A stretch of 64,000 bases of DNA from Dromiciops gliroides (Eukaryota > Chordata > Mammalia > Microbiotheria > Microbiotheriidae). The stretch is from the NCBI RefSeq assembly GCF_019393635.1, contig NC_057863.1:640389806-640453805 (forward strand), written 5' to 3'. Each line of letters begins with the position of its first letter. Position 1 is the first letter of the stretch. Below the pieces are notes generated by a model, which ran no database searches, had not been told where the DNA came from, and worked only from the letters and a program-made list of their open reading frames with translations. A program made the position numbers and the translations under genes. Shown in pieces: positions 53,746 through 64,000 of the stretch.

Positions 53746-54055
53746 GTAACCACTAAATCATAGGGTTCCTAGGTATTTCCTATGAAGCTTCCCCAGTGCT
53801 CCCCCGGACCAACCCCAGGTGACACTTCCCCTTCCATGAAAATCTCCTGATTAAGAGGAGAGAAGACTGAATGCCACTGGGGAAACCCCTGCACACAGTT
53901 AGCCCAGAGAAAGAGGAAGTATGATGGGAGTAGGCAGGAAGTACCAGGAGGAGAGAGCTGCTCTCCTTGGGGCCAGGCCCTGGCGAAGGGACCCCAAGGG
54001 TCTCATTCTCTGCACTCCCATCTATGTCCTACAGAATAAAAACTAGAGCAAGAAG
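53746..54055. other. Unique island among repeats
   Basis: A non-repeat stretch with two ETS-type motifs (AGAGGAAGT at about 53922-53930 and GCAGGAAGT at about 53944-53952 in CAGGAAGTACCAGGAGG). No coding frame. Confidence 0.35.
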
Positions 54056-54350
54056 GGGGAATGACTTTGAGGCATCTGCTTCAACGTCCTCCTTTTACAG
54101 ACAAATTCATTGAACCTCAGAGAAGGCAAGTGACTTGCTTAAAGTCACACAGGTAAGACATAGAAAAGCTGGGATCCTCCAGCTTGGAAAAGGGAGTGTA
54201 CAAATTCTGTTCAGAGAGTGGATCTGAGAGAAATAAAATGAGCAGAAGTAGTAGAAAGGCAGATTAAGGATGGATGTGAGGAGAGACAGCTTAACAGTCA
54301 GAGCTGTCCTAAAGTAGAGAGTGCTGCCTCAGGAGGTGGTAGCCACCCTC
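54056..54350. mobile_element. MIR remnant (reverse) and L3/CR1-like tail
   Basis: 54085-54160 (TTTTACAGACAAATTCATTG; AAGTGACTTGCTTAAAGTC) is antisense MIR-like. 54165-54350 (GGATGTGAGGAGAGACAGC; GCCTCAGGAGGTGGTAGCC) resembles an L3/CR1 3' end. Confidence 0.5.
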
Positions 54351-54689
54351 TCCTAGAAGCATTTTGTATTTGGCTCTGTGGCAGTATATATGGGTGTAGA
54401 TATTGAGCATCTTGAGTGTGTGTGTTTGTGCATGGATGGATAGTATGTGCTTGTGAGTGCCCAGATGTTGGTAGACAGGATGGGCTCTTGCATCTGCCTA
54501 TGCTGTGCGTGCTGCCTTAAGAGAGATGTTTTATACAAAAGCATAGAGCGTTGTGTTCATGCATGTTCTTAGCATGTGCACATATCCTTGCGGGATATTT
54601 GCATACTGATGGATAGGTTGAGCTTGTGTGTGTGTGCATACATTTCTATACAGTATATATCTGTTCAGATGAAGCCTCTGGCTGGAAGA

Positions 54690-54960
54690 GCGGATACAGT
54701 ATCTGACTGGGAGTCAGGAATTCCTGAGTTCAAATCTAGCCTCAGACACTTATTAACTGTATGACCCTGAGAAAGTCACTTAAACTCTGTCTGCCTCAGT
54801 TCCCTCATTTGCAAAAATAGGAATAATAATAGCTCCTACCTCCCAGGGTTGTTGTGAGGACCAAATGAGGGTATACTTTTAAAATATTGAGCACAGTGTC
54901 TGGCACATAGTAGTCATTTAATAAATATTTCTTTTAATGTAAGGAAATTTCAGAAAAATA
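54690..54960 (+). mobile_element. MIR/THER1-type SINE, full
   Basis: GGGAGTCAGGAATTCCTGAG to TGGCACATAGTAGTCATTTAATAAAT. Confidence 0.8.
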
Positions 54961-55061
54961 CATTGTAAGCCTTATAGTGCTATGTAAATGCTAGCTATTA
55001 TATGTGATGCATATTATATCATTTATTTAATATAGATATTTATTTAATTTATAATTTGTTA

Positions 55062-55205
55062 TTGTTGTTCAGTCATTTTTGATTATGTCTGACTCTTCCT
55101 GACCCCATTTGAAGTTTTCTTGGCAAAGATACTGGATTGGTCTGCCATTTCCTTTTCCAGATCATTTGACATATGAGGAAACTGAGGCAAGCGGGGTAAA
55201 TTTCT
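55062..55205 (-). mobile_element. tRNA-RTE SINE tail, reverse
   Basis: TTGTTGTTCAGTCATTTTTG, TGACCCCATTTGAAGTTTTC and GGTCTGCCATTTCCTTTTCC; the head is lost. Confidence 0.8.
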
Positions 55206-55949
55206 GAGGTTGGATTTAAATAAATATTTAATTAGCATCTACTTTGTATCAGGCACTGCGCCAAGCACTGGTCATGCAAAGGCAAAAAACACAGCTCTCG
55301 AGGAGTTCATAGTCTCATGGGGGAGAAAATAAGCAACCAATTAAGTACAAACAAGATACTTGAATGATAAATTGGAGATAATTAATAGAGGAAAAACTGT
55401 AGCATTTGTGTGTATAAATGATACATATGTACATTTGTGGGTGCATATTTGGTAAATGTCAGTACATATTTAGCAAGTCTATACATGTATATAATGTATC
55501 TGTGTAAAGAATGTATATATTATAATGTACAGGTTGTCCACACAGAGCAAATTGTGTACCCATATTCAGCAAGTGCACACATAATGTATGTGTGTTTGTA
55601 TGTAGTATATACACATGCATATTTATAATTATAGTTATATTTAGAATATATGTAGAACTTGGTACCTAAACCACCCCTCTTTGCAAGACTTCCCAACTGG
55701 GCTCAGGTACAAAGGCACTAAGCCTACAATACAGCTAGATTCACCCCAATTCACCACAACATGGGAAGCTGAGGAGTTGGGGGATGTTTGGACACAACTT
55801 ACAGATTTTGATCCTTTCTAATTCCCTGCCTTCTCCAGAAAACCATATGTTTATAATGCTTAGAATCATTCCCTATTGGTTAGCATACTCTCACTCCCTC
55901 CCACTCTCCTTATCCCTATGATACTGAACTCCCAGCTGTTGATAACCCC
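55206..55949. other. Old repeat head and AT-rich DNA
   Basis: 55220-55340 (AGCATCTACTTTGTATCAGGC) is the widespread mammalian repeat seen at 45456. 55400-55650 is TA/TG-rich. No gene. Confidence 0.4.
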
Positions 55950-56465
55950 CTACATCTCAATACTCCCTCATTCTTATCCCTCTCAATCCTAACCTGCCTC
56001 CCCAGTGTCCCACTTCATGTACCCTTCCAGCCCTTTTCCGTTGTGCCCTCTGGAATGCCTGTTCCATAATGAACAAACTGACTTTCTCATTCCTTCCATC
56101 TTCTGGCTCCCCTCTGATGATACTTCTTCTTTGGTCACCCTTCCCAATACTGGTGGCATTATCATTCATTCCCACAGACTCACCAGTCCCATGGATGAGA
56201 TCAGAATATTTGCTCATTCATTTCTAATGCTAAATTCTTCCCGCTGCTGCTGTCACTGGACAACCTCTTCTCCTTTCTTCAGGTCTATGCTGGCTTACAG
56301 TCTTCCTCTCTGCACTGACTTTCTCTTGTTCTAACGAATGCCCTAACTTTCCAGTTCCTCAGTCTACTCAATTACTATGACCCACTCCTTCACTCCACCC
56401 CATTTACACATAGGGGCATACCCTTGATCATGCCATCACTTGCAATTATCCTACTTCCAATGACT
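55950..56465 (+). mobile_element. L2 LINE endonuclease-region fragment
   Basis: The + strand reads CALWNACSIMNKL-like text at about 56043-56080, matching the start of the L2 endonuclease domain, followed by degraded text. CTTGATCATGCCATCACTTG (56431-56450) is further L2-like text. Frames broken. Confidence 0.65.
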
Positions 56466-56816
56466 TAATAAATGGTAGGCACTTAATGAATTCTTATTGA
56501 CTGATTGACGGTCAGTCAACAAACATTTATTAAACATTAAGTATATGTTAAGCACAATGCTAGGCATCAGGGACACAAAGAAATGTAAGAAATTATCTTT
56601 GCTCTTAAGGAACTCCCATTCTAATTCTGGAGATAACATGCAAATAATGACATGCATACAAGATAGAGATTAGGTAAATTGGAGGTAATCTCAAAGGAAA
56701 GGCTCTAGGAAGCAACCTGAGGGCAGGGACTTTTTGCTCATATTTATATTCTCAGCTTTTAGTACAATGTCTGCCACAGAGAAAGTTCTTAATAAATGCT
56801 TGTTACCTTACCTTGG
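56466..56816. mobile_element. Old mammalian interspersed repeat
   Basis: AAACATTTATTAAACATTAAG, GCTAGGCATCAGGGACACAAAG and the end TTAATAAATGCTTGTTACC. Family not named. Confidence 0.5.
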
Positions 56817-57050
56817 GCCAGCTAGGTGGCTAGAGTGGCTACAGCACTGGGTCTGGAGTCAGGAAGACTCATCTCCCTGAGTTCAAATCCAGCCTCAGAC
56901 ACTATCTGTGTGATCCTGGGCAAGTCACTTCACGCCATTTGCCTCAGTTTCCTCATCTGTAAAATGAGAAAGAAATGGCAAACCATTCCAGGATCTCTGT
57001 CAAGAAAACCCCAAGTGGGGTTATGAAGGGTTGGGCAACAATATGCCTTG
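56817..57050 (+). mobile_element. tRNA-RTE SINE, full length
   Basis: Head GCCAGCTAGGTGGCTAGAG, middle CAGTTTCCTCATCTGTAAAATG, RTE tail AAATGGCAAACCATTCCAGG and AAAACCCCAAGTGGGGTTATG. Confidence 0.9.
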
Positions 57051-57261
57051 CCTTGCTTCTTGTAGGCAGTGGGATTGTAACTGAAATTTGAAGGAATCCA
57101 GAGAGACCAGAAGGAAGAGAATTCCAGGCATGGGGGACAGCCAGTAAAAAGGCAAGGAGTAGGGGGTGGAGTGTTGTGTTGGAGGACCTGCAAGCAGGAT
57201 GGTGAATCTGGATTCTACCCCCTCTTCCTTCCCCACTCCCCCAGTTTACATTTGTGTGTGT

Positions 57262-57398
57262 GTGTGTGAGGCAAGTGGGGTTAAGTGACTTGCCCAGGGT
57301 CACACAGCTAGTAAGTGCCAAGTATCTGAGGTTGGATTTGAACTCAGGTCCTCCTGACTCCAGGGCTGGTGCTCTATCCACCACCTAGCTGCCCTGCC
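57262..57398 (-). mobile_element. SINE with (TG)n tail and head deletion
   Basis: Reverse copy; the tail is TGTGTGTGTGTGTG, and GTGCTCTATCCACCACC lacks the usual CTGCG. CCCCAGTTTACATTT and CCCCAGCTTACATTT flank it. Confidence 0.88.
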
Positions 57399-57930
57399 CC
57401 CCCAGCTTACATTTTACAGTCAGCCAATAGATACAAACAGCTTAGAGCAAATAACTTTTGCTATAATATAGTAAATGCTTTTACTAAGTTGGTATAATAG
57501 TAGTAGGCATGAAAATATTACCACAGAATCTTAGGGCACATTCTCTTACAAATACAGTATCAGTGGAAATATTGGGCACAAATTAAAAATATTGGTAAAA
57601 ATGTATATAACATATGTAAGGAGTCAGGGTCTGCAGCTTTATAAACCGTTTTATATGTGTGGCAAAGGCAACTAGAGCCTCTGGTTCACTGAGACCCTCA
57701 GGTTCTTTTTCTCCTCTTGCTGTCTCCCACTAGATGCTAGCACATTGCTCAACTGAGTCTGTTCTTCTTCACTGAACAGCTTCCAGCTGCAGGGTCCCAG
57801 CACTAGGGAAGCTGAGAGGTGAGAGAGAAGGCATGGACTTATTTTCATGTTGTATGTCTCCTAATCCACTTAGAATGTAAGCTCCATGAGGCCAGGGACT
57901 GCTTTATTTTTATTTTGTCTTTATATTTTC
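57399..57930. other. Unique intergenic DNA; source of an inverted copy
   Basis: No gene. Bases 57719-57824 reappear in reverse complement at 58341-58446. Confidence 0.6.
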
Positions 57931-57931
57931 T

Positions 57932-58086
57932 TTCCTTCCTTCCTTCTTTCTTTCTTCCTATTTTTTTTTCCAGGGCAATGTGGGTTAAGTAACTTGCCCA
58001 GGGCCAAGTGTCTGAGGTTGGATTTGAACTTGGGTCCTCATGAATCCAGGGCCGGTGCTTTATCCACTGCACCACCTAGCTGCTCC
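57932..58086 (-). mobile_element. SINE with internal deletion
   Basis: Reverse copy in which CCCAGGGCCAAGTGTCTGAGG lacks the TCACACAGCTAGTAAGTGT block. The tail is CTTTCCTTCCTTCC then T-rich. The duplication TGTCTTTATATTTTC is near 57917-57931 and 58089-58103. Confidence 0.9.
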
Positions 58087-58180
58087 ATGTCTTTATATTT
58101 TCATTGTCTAGGACAGTGGCTTTCATACACTAGGTACATAATAAATACTCGTTGTATTGAATTCAATGGAGAGTATAAGC

Positions 58181-58458
58181 AAGTGTCATTATATTGGGGC
58201 AGCTAGGTGGCACAGTGAGTAAAGCACCGGCCCTGGATTCAGGAGTACCTGAGTTCAAATCTGACTTCGGACAGTTGACACATACTAGCTGTGTGACCCT
58301 GGGCAAGTCACTTAACTCACATTGCCCTGCCCCCCCCAAGTCTCACCTCTCAGCTTCCCTAGTGCTGGGACCCTGCAGCTGGAAGCTATTCAGTGAAGAA
58401 GAACAGACTCAGTTGAGCAATGTGCTAGCATCTAGTGGGAGACAGCAAGTGTCATTAT
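58181..58458 (+). mobile_element. Composite insertion: SINE plus 106-bp inverted local copy
   Basis: A forward SINE (58196-58340, ending in a C-run rather than poly-A) is followed directly by 58341-58446, the reverse complement of 57719-57824 with one mismatch (GCTATTCAG against GCTGTTCAG). The duplication AAGTGTCATTAT at 58181-58192 and 58447-58458 encloses both parts, so they entered as one unit or the copy was added during the insertion. Confidence 0.9.
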
Positions 58459-59146
58459 GTCACCAGCAGTGACTCATTTATAAGAAGTGGCATTAAAAGT
58501 CATTAACGAGTCTGATGAAGGGGCTGGGAGTTTATTGAGAGAAAGGAATAACAAGTCAACCCAAGTGCTGCATTGATGCCCCCTAATATTAAAAGGACTA
58601 GAGGATGGGGCTCCCAGACATTCCCACTGGGAAGATCCTATGTCTATGCAAAGCCATAGACAATCATTGTCCAGAGTCAGAAGTGGAGATGTTGTGAACT
58701 CTCTGTAGGCACCGTGGATCAATCTTCTTTATGCAGATGACTCTCATATCTACGTTTCCAGCCTGATTGGCTCTCCTGAGCTCTAGTCCCTAATAGCCAG
58801 ATCTCTGCTGATCACTCTCACCTGGGATGTTTCATCGGCTCATTTCACAGTTGTGCATCCAAACGTGTTGCCTGTCATATAGGGCTTTGGACTGAACTGG
58901 AGGTGGGGTAGGGAAGCTTCAGGGAGATGAACTTGAAACAGAGTCCATTGCTCTAAAGGGGAGTTACCTCCACGGGTAAATGTTTAACAACTGGCTCTCT
59001 GGGAGAGGGGGAATATAAGCCCAACATGCTTTTAAGTTGAATCTGCATTTTTTCACATTTTCTCCATCACTTCCTTAAGTCTCAATAAGAAACAAAACAA
59101 TAATTCAAATCCTGACTTGTAGCACATACAAGTTTACTTAATTTAA
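58459..59146. other. Intergenic DNA with L2 reverse-transcriptase scrap
   Basis: 58725-58900 contains CTTTATGCAGATGACTCTC (the L2 'YADDS' motif) and TCGGCTCATTTCACAGTTG. The remainder is unrecognised. Confidence 0.5.
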
Positions 59147-59290
59147 TTTTTTTTTGTGGGGTAATGGGGGTTAAGTGACTTGCCCAGGGTCACACAGCTA
59201 GTAAGTGTCAAGTGTCTGAGGTCAGACTTGAACTCAGGTACTCCTGAATCCAGAGCCTATGCTTTATCCACTGTACCACCTAGCTGCCCC
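59147..59290 (-). mobile_element. tRNA-derived marsupial SINE
   Basis: Full reverse copy with a T tail. It ends TAGCTGCCCC and is followed by ACCCCCCATC. Confidence 0.92.
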
Positions 59291-59768
59291 ACCCCCCATC
59301 TACCAGTTTTTAAGATGTGAACAATCATGATGGAAATTTAACAATCAGCTTTGATAGGAGGCAGCTCTGGCTTTATGTCCCTAGGCCTATGTTTCAATCC
59401 AATCCAATCCAGTTGAACATTTAAGCTTCATTCCAAGGCTGGGAATACAAAGAAAGAAAACAATCTACTTCCTGTCCTCAGCTTACTTTATACTGGGGAG
59501 AAGGTAGGAATGGTAGGCAGGTTGTACACAAATAACTATAATTCATCTTAGAATGTGAATTTAGGTATAGATATAACAAAATTAACACCTCAAGGATAAG
59601 AAAGTAAGCAATTGTCTGGCGGGGGGGGGGGCGGCAGAATCTTTGTACCAAATTTCTCTCATAAGGGTTTGATATCCAGGATATATAAACAATTAACAGA
59701 ACCAAAAATCATTCCCCCAAAGAAAAGTGGTTAAAGAATATGAAGAAAAAATTTTCAAAAGGATTATA

Positions 59769-59910
59769 GGGGCAGCTAGGGGGCGCAGTGGATAGAGTAT
59801 GGGCCCTGGATTCAGAAGGACTTGAGTTCAAATCCAGCCTCAGACACTTAACACTTACTAGCTGTGTGACCCTGGGCAAGTCACTTAACCCCAATTGCCT
59901 CACCGAAAAA
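59769..59910 (+). mobile_element. SINE in L1
   Basis: Full forward copy. The duplication AAAAGGATTATA is present at 59757-59768 and 59911-59922. Confidence 0.93.
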
Positions 59911-60192
59911 AAAAGGATTATAAAGTATTCACAACCACATGAAAGAATGCTCCAAACCAAAAATTATAGGAGAAATAAATGCAAATCAAAACAAACTTGA
60001 GGTTTCATTTCACATTCTTCAAATTAGCAAAGATGACAACAAATGACAATGATCAATGTTGGAGATATCATGGAAAGATAGGCAAAGTAATACATTGTTG
60101 GTGGAGCTGTGAATTGGTATAACCGTTCTGGAAAGCAATTTGTAATTGAGCTACTGCTAGGTATATAACCCAAGGTGGTCATTGAGAAAATA

Positions 60193-60340
60193 AAGGAAGG
60201 AAGGAAGGAAGGAAAAAAAGGAGGAAAGGGAAGGAGGAAGGAAGAAGTAAGGGAGAGGAGGGAAGAAGGTAGGAAGGGGAGGGAGGGAAAAAGGAAAGGA
60301 AAGGAAGGAAATAAAGAAAGAAAAGAAAGAATAAAGAAAA
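60193..60340. repeat. (GGAA)n polypurine tract in L1
   Basis: GGAAGGAAGGAAGGAAGG then irregular A/G, about 145 bases; open frames here are artefacts. Confidence 0.95.
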
Positions 60341-60657
60341 TACATCAAAATATTTATAGCAGCACTTTTTCTTGTAGCAAAGAATTTGAAACAAAGTAGA
60401 TGCCCATCAATTAGGGGAAAACCCAACAAATTGTGGTACATGAATGTAATGGAATATTACTGTACTGTGATGTAAGAAACACAGACCATGATGAAGCATG
60501 GAAACACTCAACATGAACTGATGCAAAGTGAAGTAAGCCAAGTCAGGAAGACTCACTACTCAATAACTGGCAACAGTGTAGATGGAAAAGACCATCACAA
60601 AAATATTGAAACAATGTTGTGAAGGTTTTAGGAACAAGCCACGTCTTCGGCTGCTGA

Positions 60658-60812
60658 TTTTTTTTGGGGGGGGAGGGCAGGGCAATGAAGGTTAAGTGAC
60701 TTGCCCAGGGTCACACAGCTAGTAAATGCCAAGTGTCTGAGGTTGGATTTGAACTCAGGTCCTCCTGAATCCAGGGCCAGTGCTCTATCCACTGTGCCAC
60801 CTAACTGCCCCC
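60658..60812 (-). mobile_element. tRNA-derived marsupial SINE
   Basis: Full reverse copy with a T/G tail. ACAAGCCACGTCTT before and ACAAACCAAGTCTT after are the diverged duplication. Confidence 0.9.
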
Positions 60813-61814
60813 AACAAACCAAGTCTTAAAGAAAAGACATGAGAAGGCACCTCCCCCACTTTGGCGGAGGTGGGAGTCCACAGGCATGAGGTTGTCTATG
60901 ATATTAGATTTTTTTTAAATGTGCTGATCAATTTTACTGAATTAAAAAAAATTTTTTTTGGTATAAAGGATAATTCTGGAAGGAGATTTTAGGATACAGT
61001 TTAGGTGATGTAAAAACAGAAGTTATCACAAAATATATTATTATTATTGTTAAAATGATGTCTACCAAAATATGATTTAGGGTCTAGGTACTGCCTCTAT
61101 GTTATGGGTCACATCAGACCCATGGATATGGGTTTGGTGGGAAATTCTGGAGGTTCTGTGTGTGGACATGACTGGAATTACTGTCCCCCAGAACACAGAG
61201 GTTTCTCAGTAAAGGTCAAACCGTAGCCTGAGAATGTCAGAGCGGGTAAGGTCATATCTTGTTTGAGGGCCACCAGGAAAAGACATCATGGTAGGAAAGA
61301 TGGAGATGGGGGATCCAGGAAGAAGCGCCATTGGCTTCTAGAGATGCTGTGGGCAAAGCCAGGGAGGTGGGAAAGAGGAAAATGGGGATGGCGACGGAAT
61401 GTAGTTTGGTCCAGTTTGGCTGGAGCATAGAGTATGGAGATGGAGAGGAGTGGGAGCTAAGGCTAGGAAGGGAAATTGTGGAGCATCTTGAAAGCCAGGC
61501 TAAGGCTTGGATCTTTTTTTTTTCCTTCTTTGGGCAGTAGGGAGTTAGAGAAGATTCTTTAGCAGGGAAGGGAAGGGTAGTCAGAGCTGTTCCATGAGAT
61601 TACCCAGTAGCTTTGGATCAGACAGGAGAGATATTATAAGTAGGGAGAACATTACTGCCCCCTGGGTAATGACAGTCTAGGTAAAAGGGGATAGAGCCTA
61701 GGTTGCAGGGGAGGGAGTGGTGGAGGTGGTGAAGAAGGGCCGGATATAAGAGATACTGAGGAGGAAGCCTTTCTCACAAGCACAGATGTAGTTCAGAGGT
61801 CATGGCAATGCTTG
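60813..61814. other. Intergenic DNA with old mammalian repeat
   Basis: 61260-61760 (GAAGGGAAATTGTGGAGCATC; CAGGGGAGGGAGTGGTGGAGG) resembles the repeat type at 28520. No gene. Confidence 0.4.
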
Positions 61815-62575
61815 AGACAGCCCCATCCCACACCCCACATCCTGCCCTTACCAGTCCATCTCCCACTCAGCTGGAAAATCCATCTTCTTAAAGCACAGGT
61901 CTGGCTGTGTCACTCCCCTACTCAATAAACTTCAGTGGCTCCTTATTACCTCCAGGATCTATATGGCTTTCAAAGCCCTTTACAGCCTGGCCCTTACCTG
62001 ACTTTCTAGTCTTATACCTTCCATACATTCTGTGATCCGTTGAAATTCCTTAGTGTTCATCCTACAAGACACTCCATCAGGGGCAGCTGGGTGGCACAGT
62101 AGATAGAGCACTGGCCCTGGAGTCAGGAGAACCTCAGTTCGAATCTGGCTTCAGGCACGGACTGGTTGTGTGACCTTGGGTAAGTCACTTAACCCTGATT
62201 GCCTCCCCTCCTCCCAAAAAAGACACTCCATTTCCTGACTCCCTGCCTGTCCCTCCTGACTGGATCTGTCTCCCTCCTCATGTCCACCTCCGGACTTCCC
62301 TGGCTTCCTTCAAATATCAGCTAATGTCCTAACTTCTTCCCGGACCTTTTCTCAGTCTTCCTTAATCTAGGAAGCCTTCCTTCTGAACCTCCCCTCACTT
62401 TATCCTGTCTACATGTAGTTTGTCCATAATCATGTACATGTTTGTGTCTCCCATTAGACTGTGAGCTCCTTGAGAGGAAGAGCTAATTCCTCCCCCTTCT
62501 TTTTATCCTCAACCCTTAGCATAGGGCTTGGCACACAGTAGGAGCTTAATATGCTTGTTGACTTGACCAGCCACA
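61815..62575 (+). mobile_element. L2 LINE 3' end, split by a SINE
   Basis: Same block order as 44590-45455, and more complete: AAAGCACAGGTCTGGCTG, CTTCAGTGGCTCCTTATTACC, GTGAGCTCCTTGAGAGG and CTTGGCACACAGTAGGAGC. Confidence 0.8.
62081..62219 (+). mobile_element. SINE in L2
   Basis: Full forward copy with a TCCTCCCAAAAAA tail. The duplication AAGACACTCCAT is present at 62066-62077 and 62220-62231. Confidence 0.93.
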
Positions 62576-62849
62576 GGACTCTCCAGTCTTGGGATGCCGG
62601 GGCTGTAGACACCTTGGCCTTTCCCTAGAAGATATTTTCCACTTCTCCCTCACCCGAATGTCAGCCCAGCCTCAATTCCCCAGACGTTCCATCTTGACAA
62701 AGACATCGAAGATCTTCTGCTGTCTGGTGTGGTCCCACTTTTTATTCTTTCAACAAATATTTGTCAGGAAGATTGGAATTTCAATCGATGATCAATCAAT
62801 AAACATTTATTAAATGCCTACTATGTGCTTGGAATTTAGTTCCTGCTTG
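62576..62849. other. Intergenic DNA, repeat tail
   Basis: 62745-62835 (CAATCAATAAACATTTATTAAATGCC) is a mammalian repeat head. No gene. Confidence 0.35.
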
Positions 62850-63030
62850 AGACACACAAGTCCTGTGACCCTGGGCAAGTCACTTAAATGCCTCTTATCC
62901 TCAGTCTTCTCATCTGTAAAATGGGGGTAATGATAACACCTCCCTCCTGATGTTGTTGTAAGAACATGTAAAGCTCTTTGCAAGCCTTAAAGAGCTTATA
63001 TAAATGCTTACTATTATTATTGTTGTTGTT
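62850..63030 (+). mobile_element. MIR/THER1-type SINE, 3' part
   Basis: TGTGACCCTGGGCAAGTCAC, CTTCTCATCTGTAAAATGGG and AAAGAGCTTATATAAATGC. Confidence 0.8.
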
Positions 63031-63827
63031 ACTGCTATGTACCAGGCACTGTCCTAGGGACTAGAGATGTGAAGATACCCTGCCTCCCAGGACCTTACAC
63101 TCTAGCAGGGGACAATAACTTGTACAGGTAATCGGGGAGACTGGGAGCCCATCCCACCTCTCCAGACTTCCACTTTCCTCTCCTTCATACATTCTATGGT
63201 ACAGTCAGATTGTGAAAGGCATTAAATGTTAGCCAGAGGAACTTATGTTGACTCCTAGAGGTAAAAGGGGGCTATAAAGACCCCTTTGGTAGGTGAGTGG
63301 AGGATGGATTAGAGGGGGAGAGAAAGACTTAAAACAGGGAGACCCCCAGGCTATTACAGTTGGCCAAGACGGGAGGTGATGAGCACCTGCACCAGTGGAG
63401 TGACTGTGAGAAAGCAGAGGAGGAGGGTTTGAGAGATGAAGAGATGGAAATGACAAGGATTTGACATCTAATGGGGTAGGATGTGGGGTAAAGGAGAGTG
63501 ACACAAAGGTATGAGCCTGAATGTGTGAAAGTATGGTGGAGCCTTCCACCAATAAGAAATTATTACAGAGAGGGGTGAGGAGTCAGTGTCAATTTTGAGA
63601 TGCCCATCCAGTTGGAGATGTCCAACAAGTAGCTATTTATGTGAGCCTGGAGCTCAAGACAGAGACTGGTCATATGGACTGGGGATCCTCTTCAGAGAGG
63701 TCATTGAAGCCAGTAGAGCTGCTGAAGTCACTCGATGAGAGACTGTACAGGGGGAAGAGAAGAGGGACCAAGAGAAGGTCACAGCTGGGGTCTGGGATAT
63801 GGTAACCATTGAGCAAAAGAGACTTGG
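63031..63827. mobile_element. Old mammalian interspersed repeat
   Basis: GTACCAGGCACTGTCCTAGGG, TATTACAGTTGGCCAAGACGG and TTTTGAGATGCCCATCCAG. Same type as 28520 and 61260. No gene. Confidence 0.5.
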
Positions 63828-63966
63828 GGGAGGGGGCAGAACAATAAGGGTTAAGTGACTTGCCTAGAGTCACATGACTAGTGTCAAATGTCTGAGACCA
63901 GTTTTGAACTCAGGTCCTTCTGAATTCAGGGTCAGTGCTTTATCCACTGTGCCACCTAGCTGCCCC
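63828..63966 (-). mobile_element. SINE at right edge
   Basis: Reverse copy with a G/A-rich tail and small deletions (CACATGACTAGTGTCAAATG). Confidence 0.9.
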
Positions 63967-64000
63967 TGCCTTGACCATTGTACTAGGTGCTTAGTAAATA

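Larger units (their letters stand above)
59605..60640 (+). mobile_element. L1 LINE 3' part, sense, with SINE and GGAA tract
   Basis: TAAGGGTTTGATATCCAGG, GAAATAAATGCAAATCAAAAC, TACATTGTTGGTGGAGCTGTG and CATGAACTGATGCAAAGTG follow L1 ORF2 end and 3'UTR. Interrupted by the SINE at 59769-59910 and the purine tract at 60193-60340. Confidence 0.85.

Noticed and set aside
1..64000. CRISPR array, operon, phage or defence system
   Set aside because: The window is vertebrate nuclear DNA with introns and SINEs; its tandem repeats are micro- and minisatellites without spacer structure.

Overview
The window is nuclear DNA of a marsupial. The evidence is some 40 copies of the tRNA-derived marsupial SINE whose body starts GGGGCAGCTAGGTGG, together with tRNA-RTE SINEs, a BovB-type RTE LINE, L1 pieces of marsupial type, and old L2, L3/CR1 and MIR/THER1 elements. 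The species cannot be fixed from the sequence alone. No prokaryotic, viral, CRISPR or operon-like feature was seen.

Only two host genes can be supported, both on the + strand. SDF4 (Cab45, a Golgi EF-hand protein of the CREC family) enters from the left edge with its last four coding exons (8530-8643, 12553-12711, 15774-15949, 17311-17487) and a 3'UTR ending near 18350. TNFRSF4 (OX40/CD134) is complete: seven coding exons between 27903 and 37760, all with consensus splice sites, joining to 271 codons plus stop. The order SDF4 then TNFRSF4, same strand, matches human 1p36.33. There the next gene is TNFRSF18 (GITR), but I find none of its exons in the remaining 26 kb.

Layout. 1-8529: SDF4 intron with a mosaic of antisense L1, a BovB LINE and a four-SINE cascade. 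8530-18350: SDF4 exons, introns with L3 pieces and few SINEs, and the 3'UTR. 18350-27800: intergenic, with a largely unique first part, then CA repeat, L3/L2 pieces and a sense L1 holding two inverted SINEs. 27800-37760: TNFRSF4, with a kappaB-like promoter motif and two minisatellites in intron 2. 37760-64000: intergenic repeat-rich DNA with a 445-bp polypurine block, L1 and L2 pieces, many SINEs, and one SINE insertion carrying a 106-bp inverted copy of nearby sequence.

The two genes are neighbours but do not share a pathway: SDF4 acts in calcium-dependent cargo sorting in the Golgi, and TNFRSF4 is a T-cell costimulatory receptor. The more unusual signals are structural and retrotransposon-related rather than a new gene system. 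Repeat families were assigned by recognising sequence by eye, so family names and edges of old repeats are approximate.
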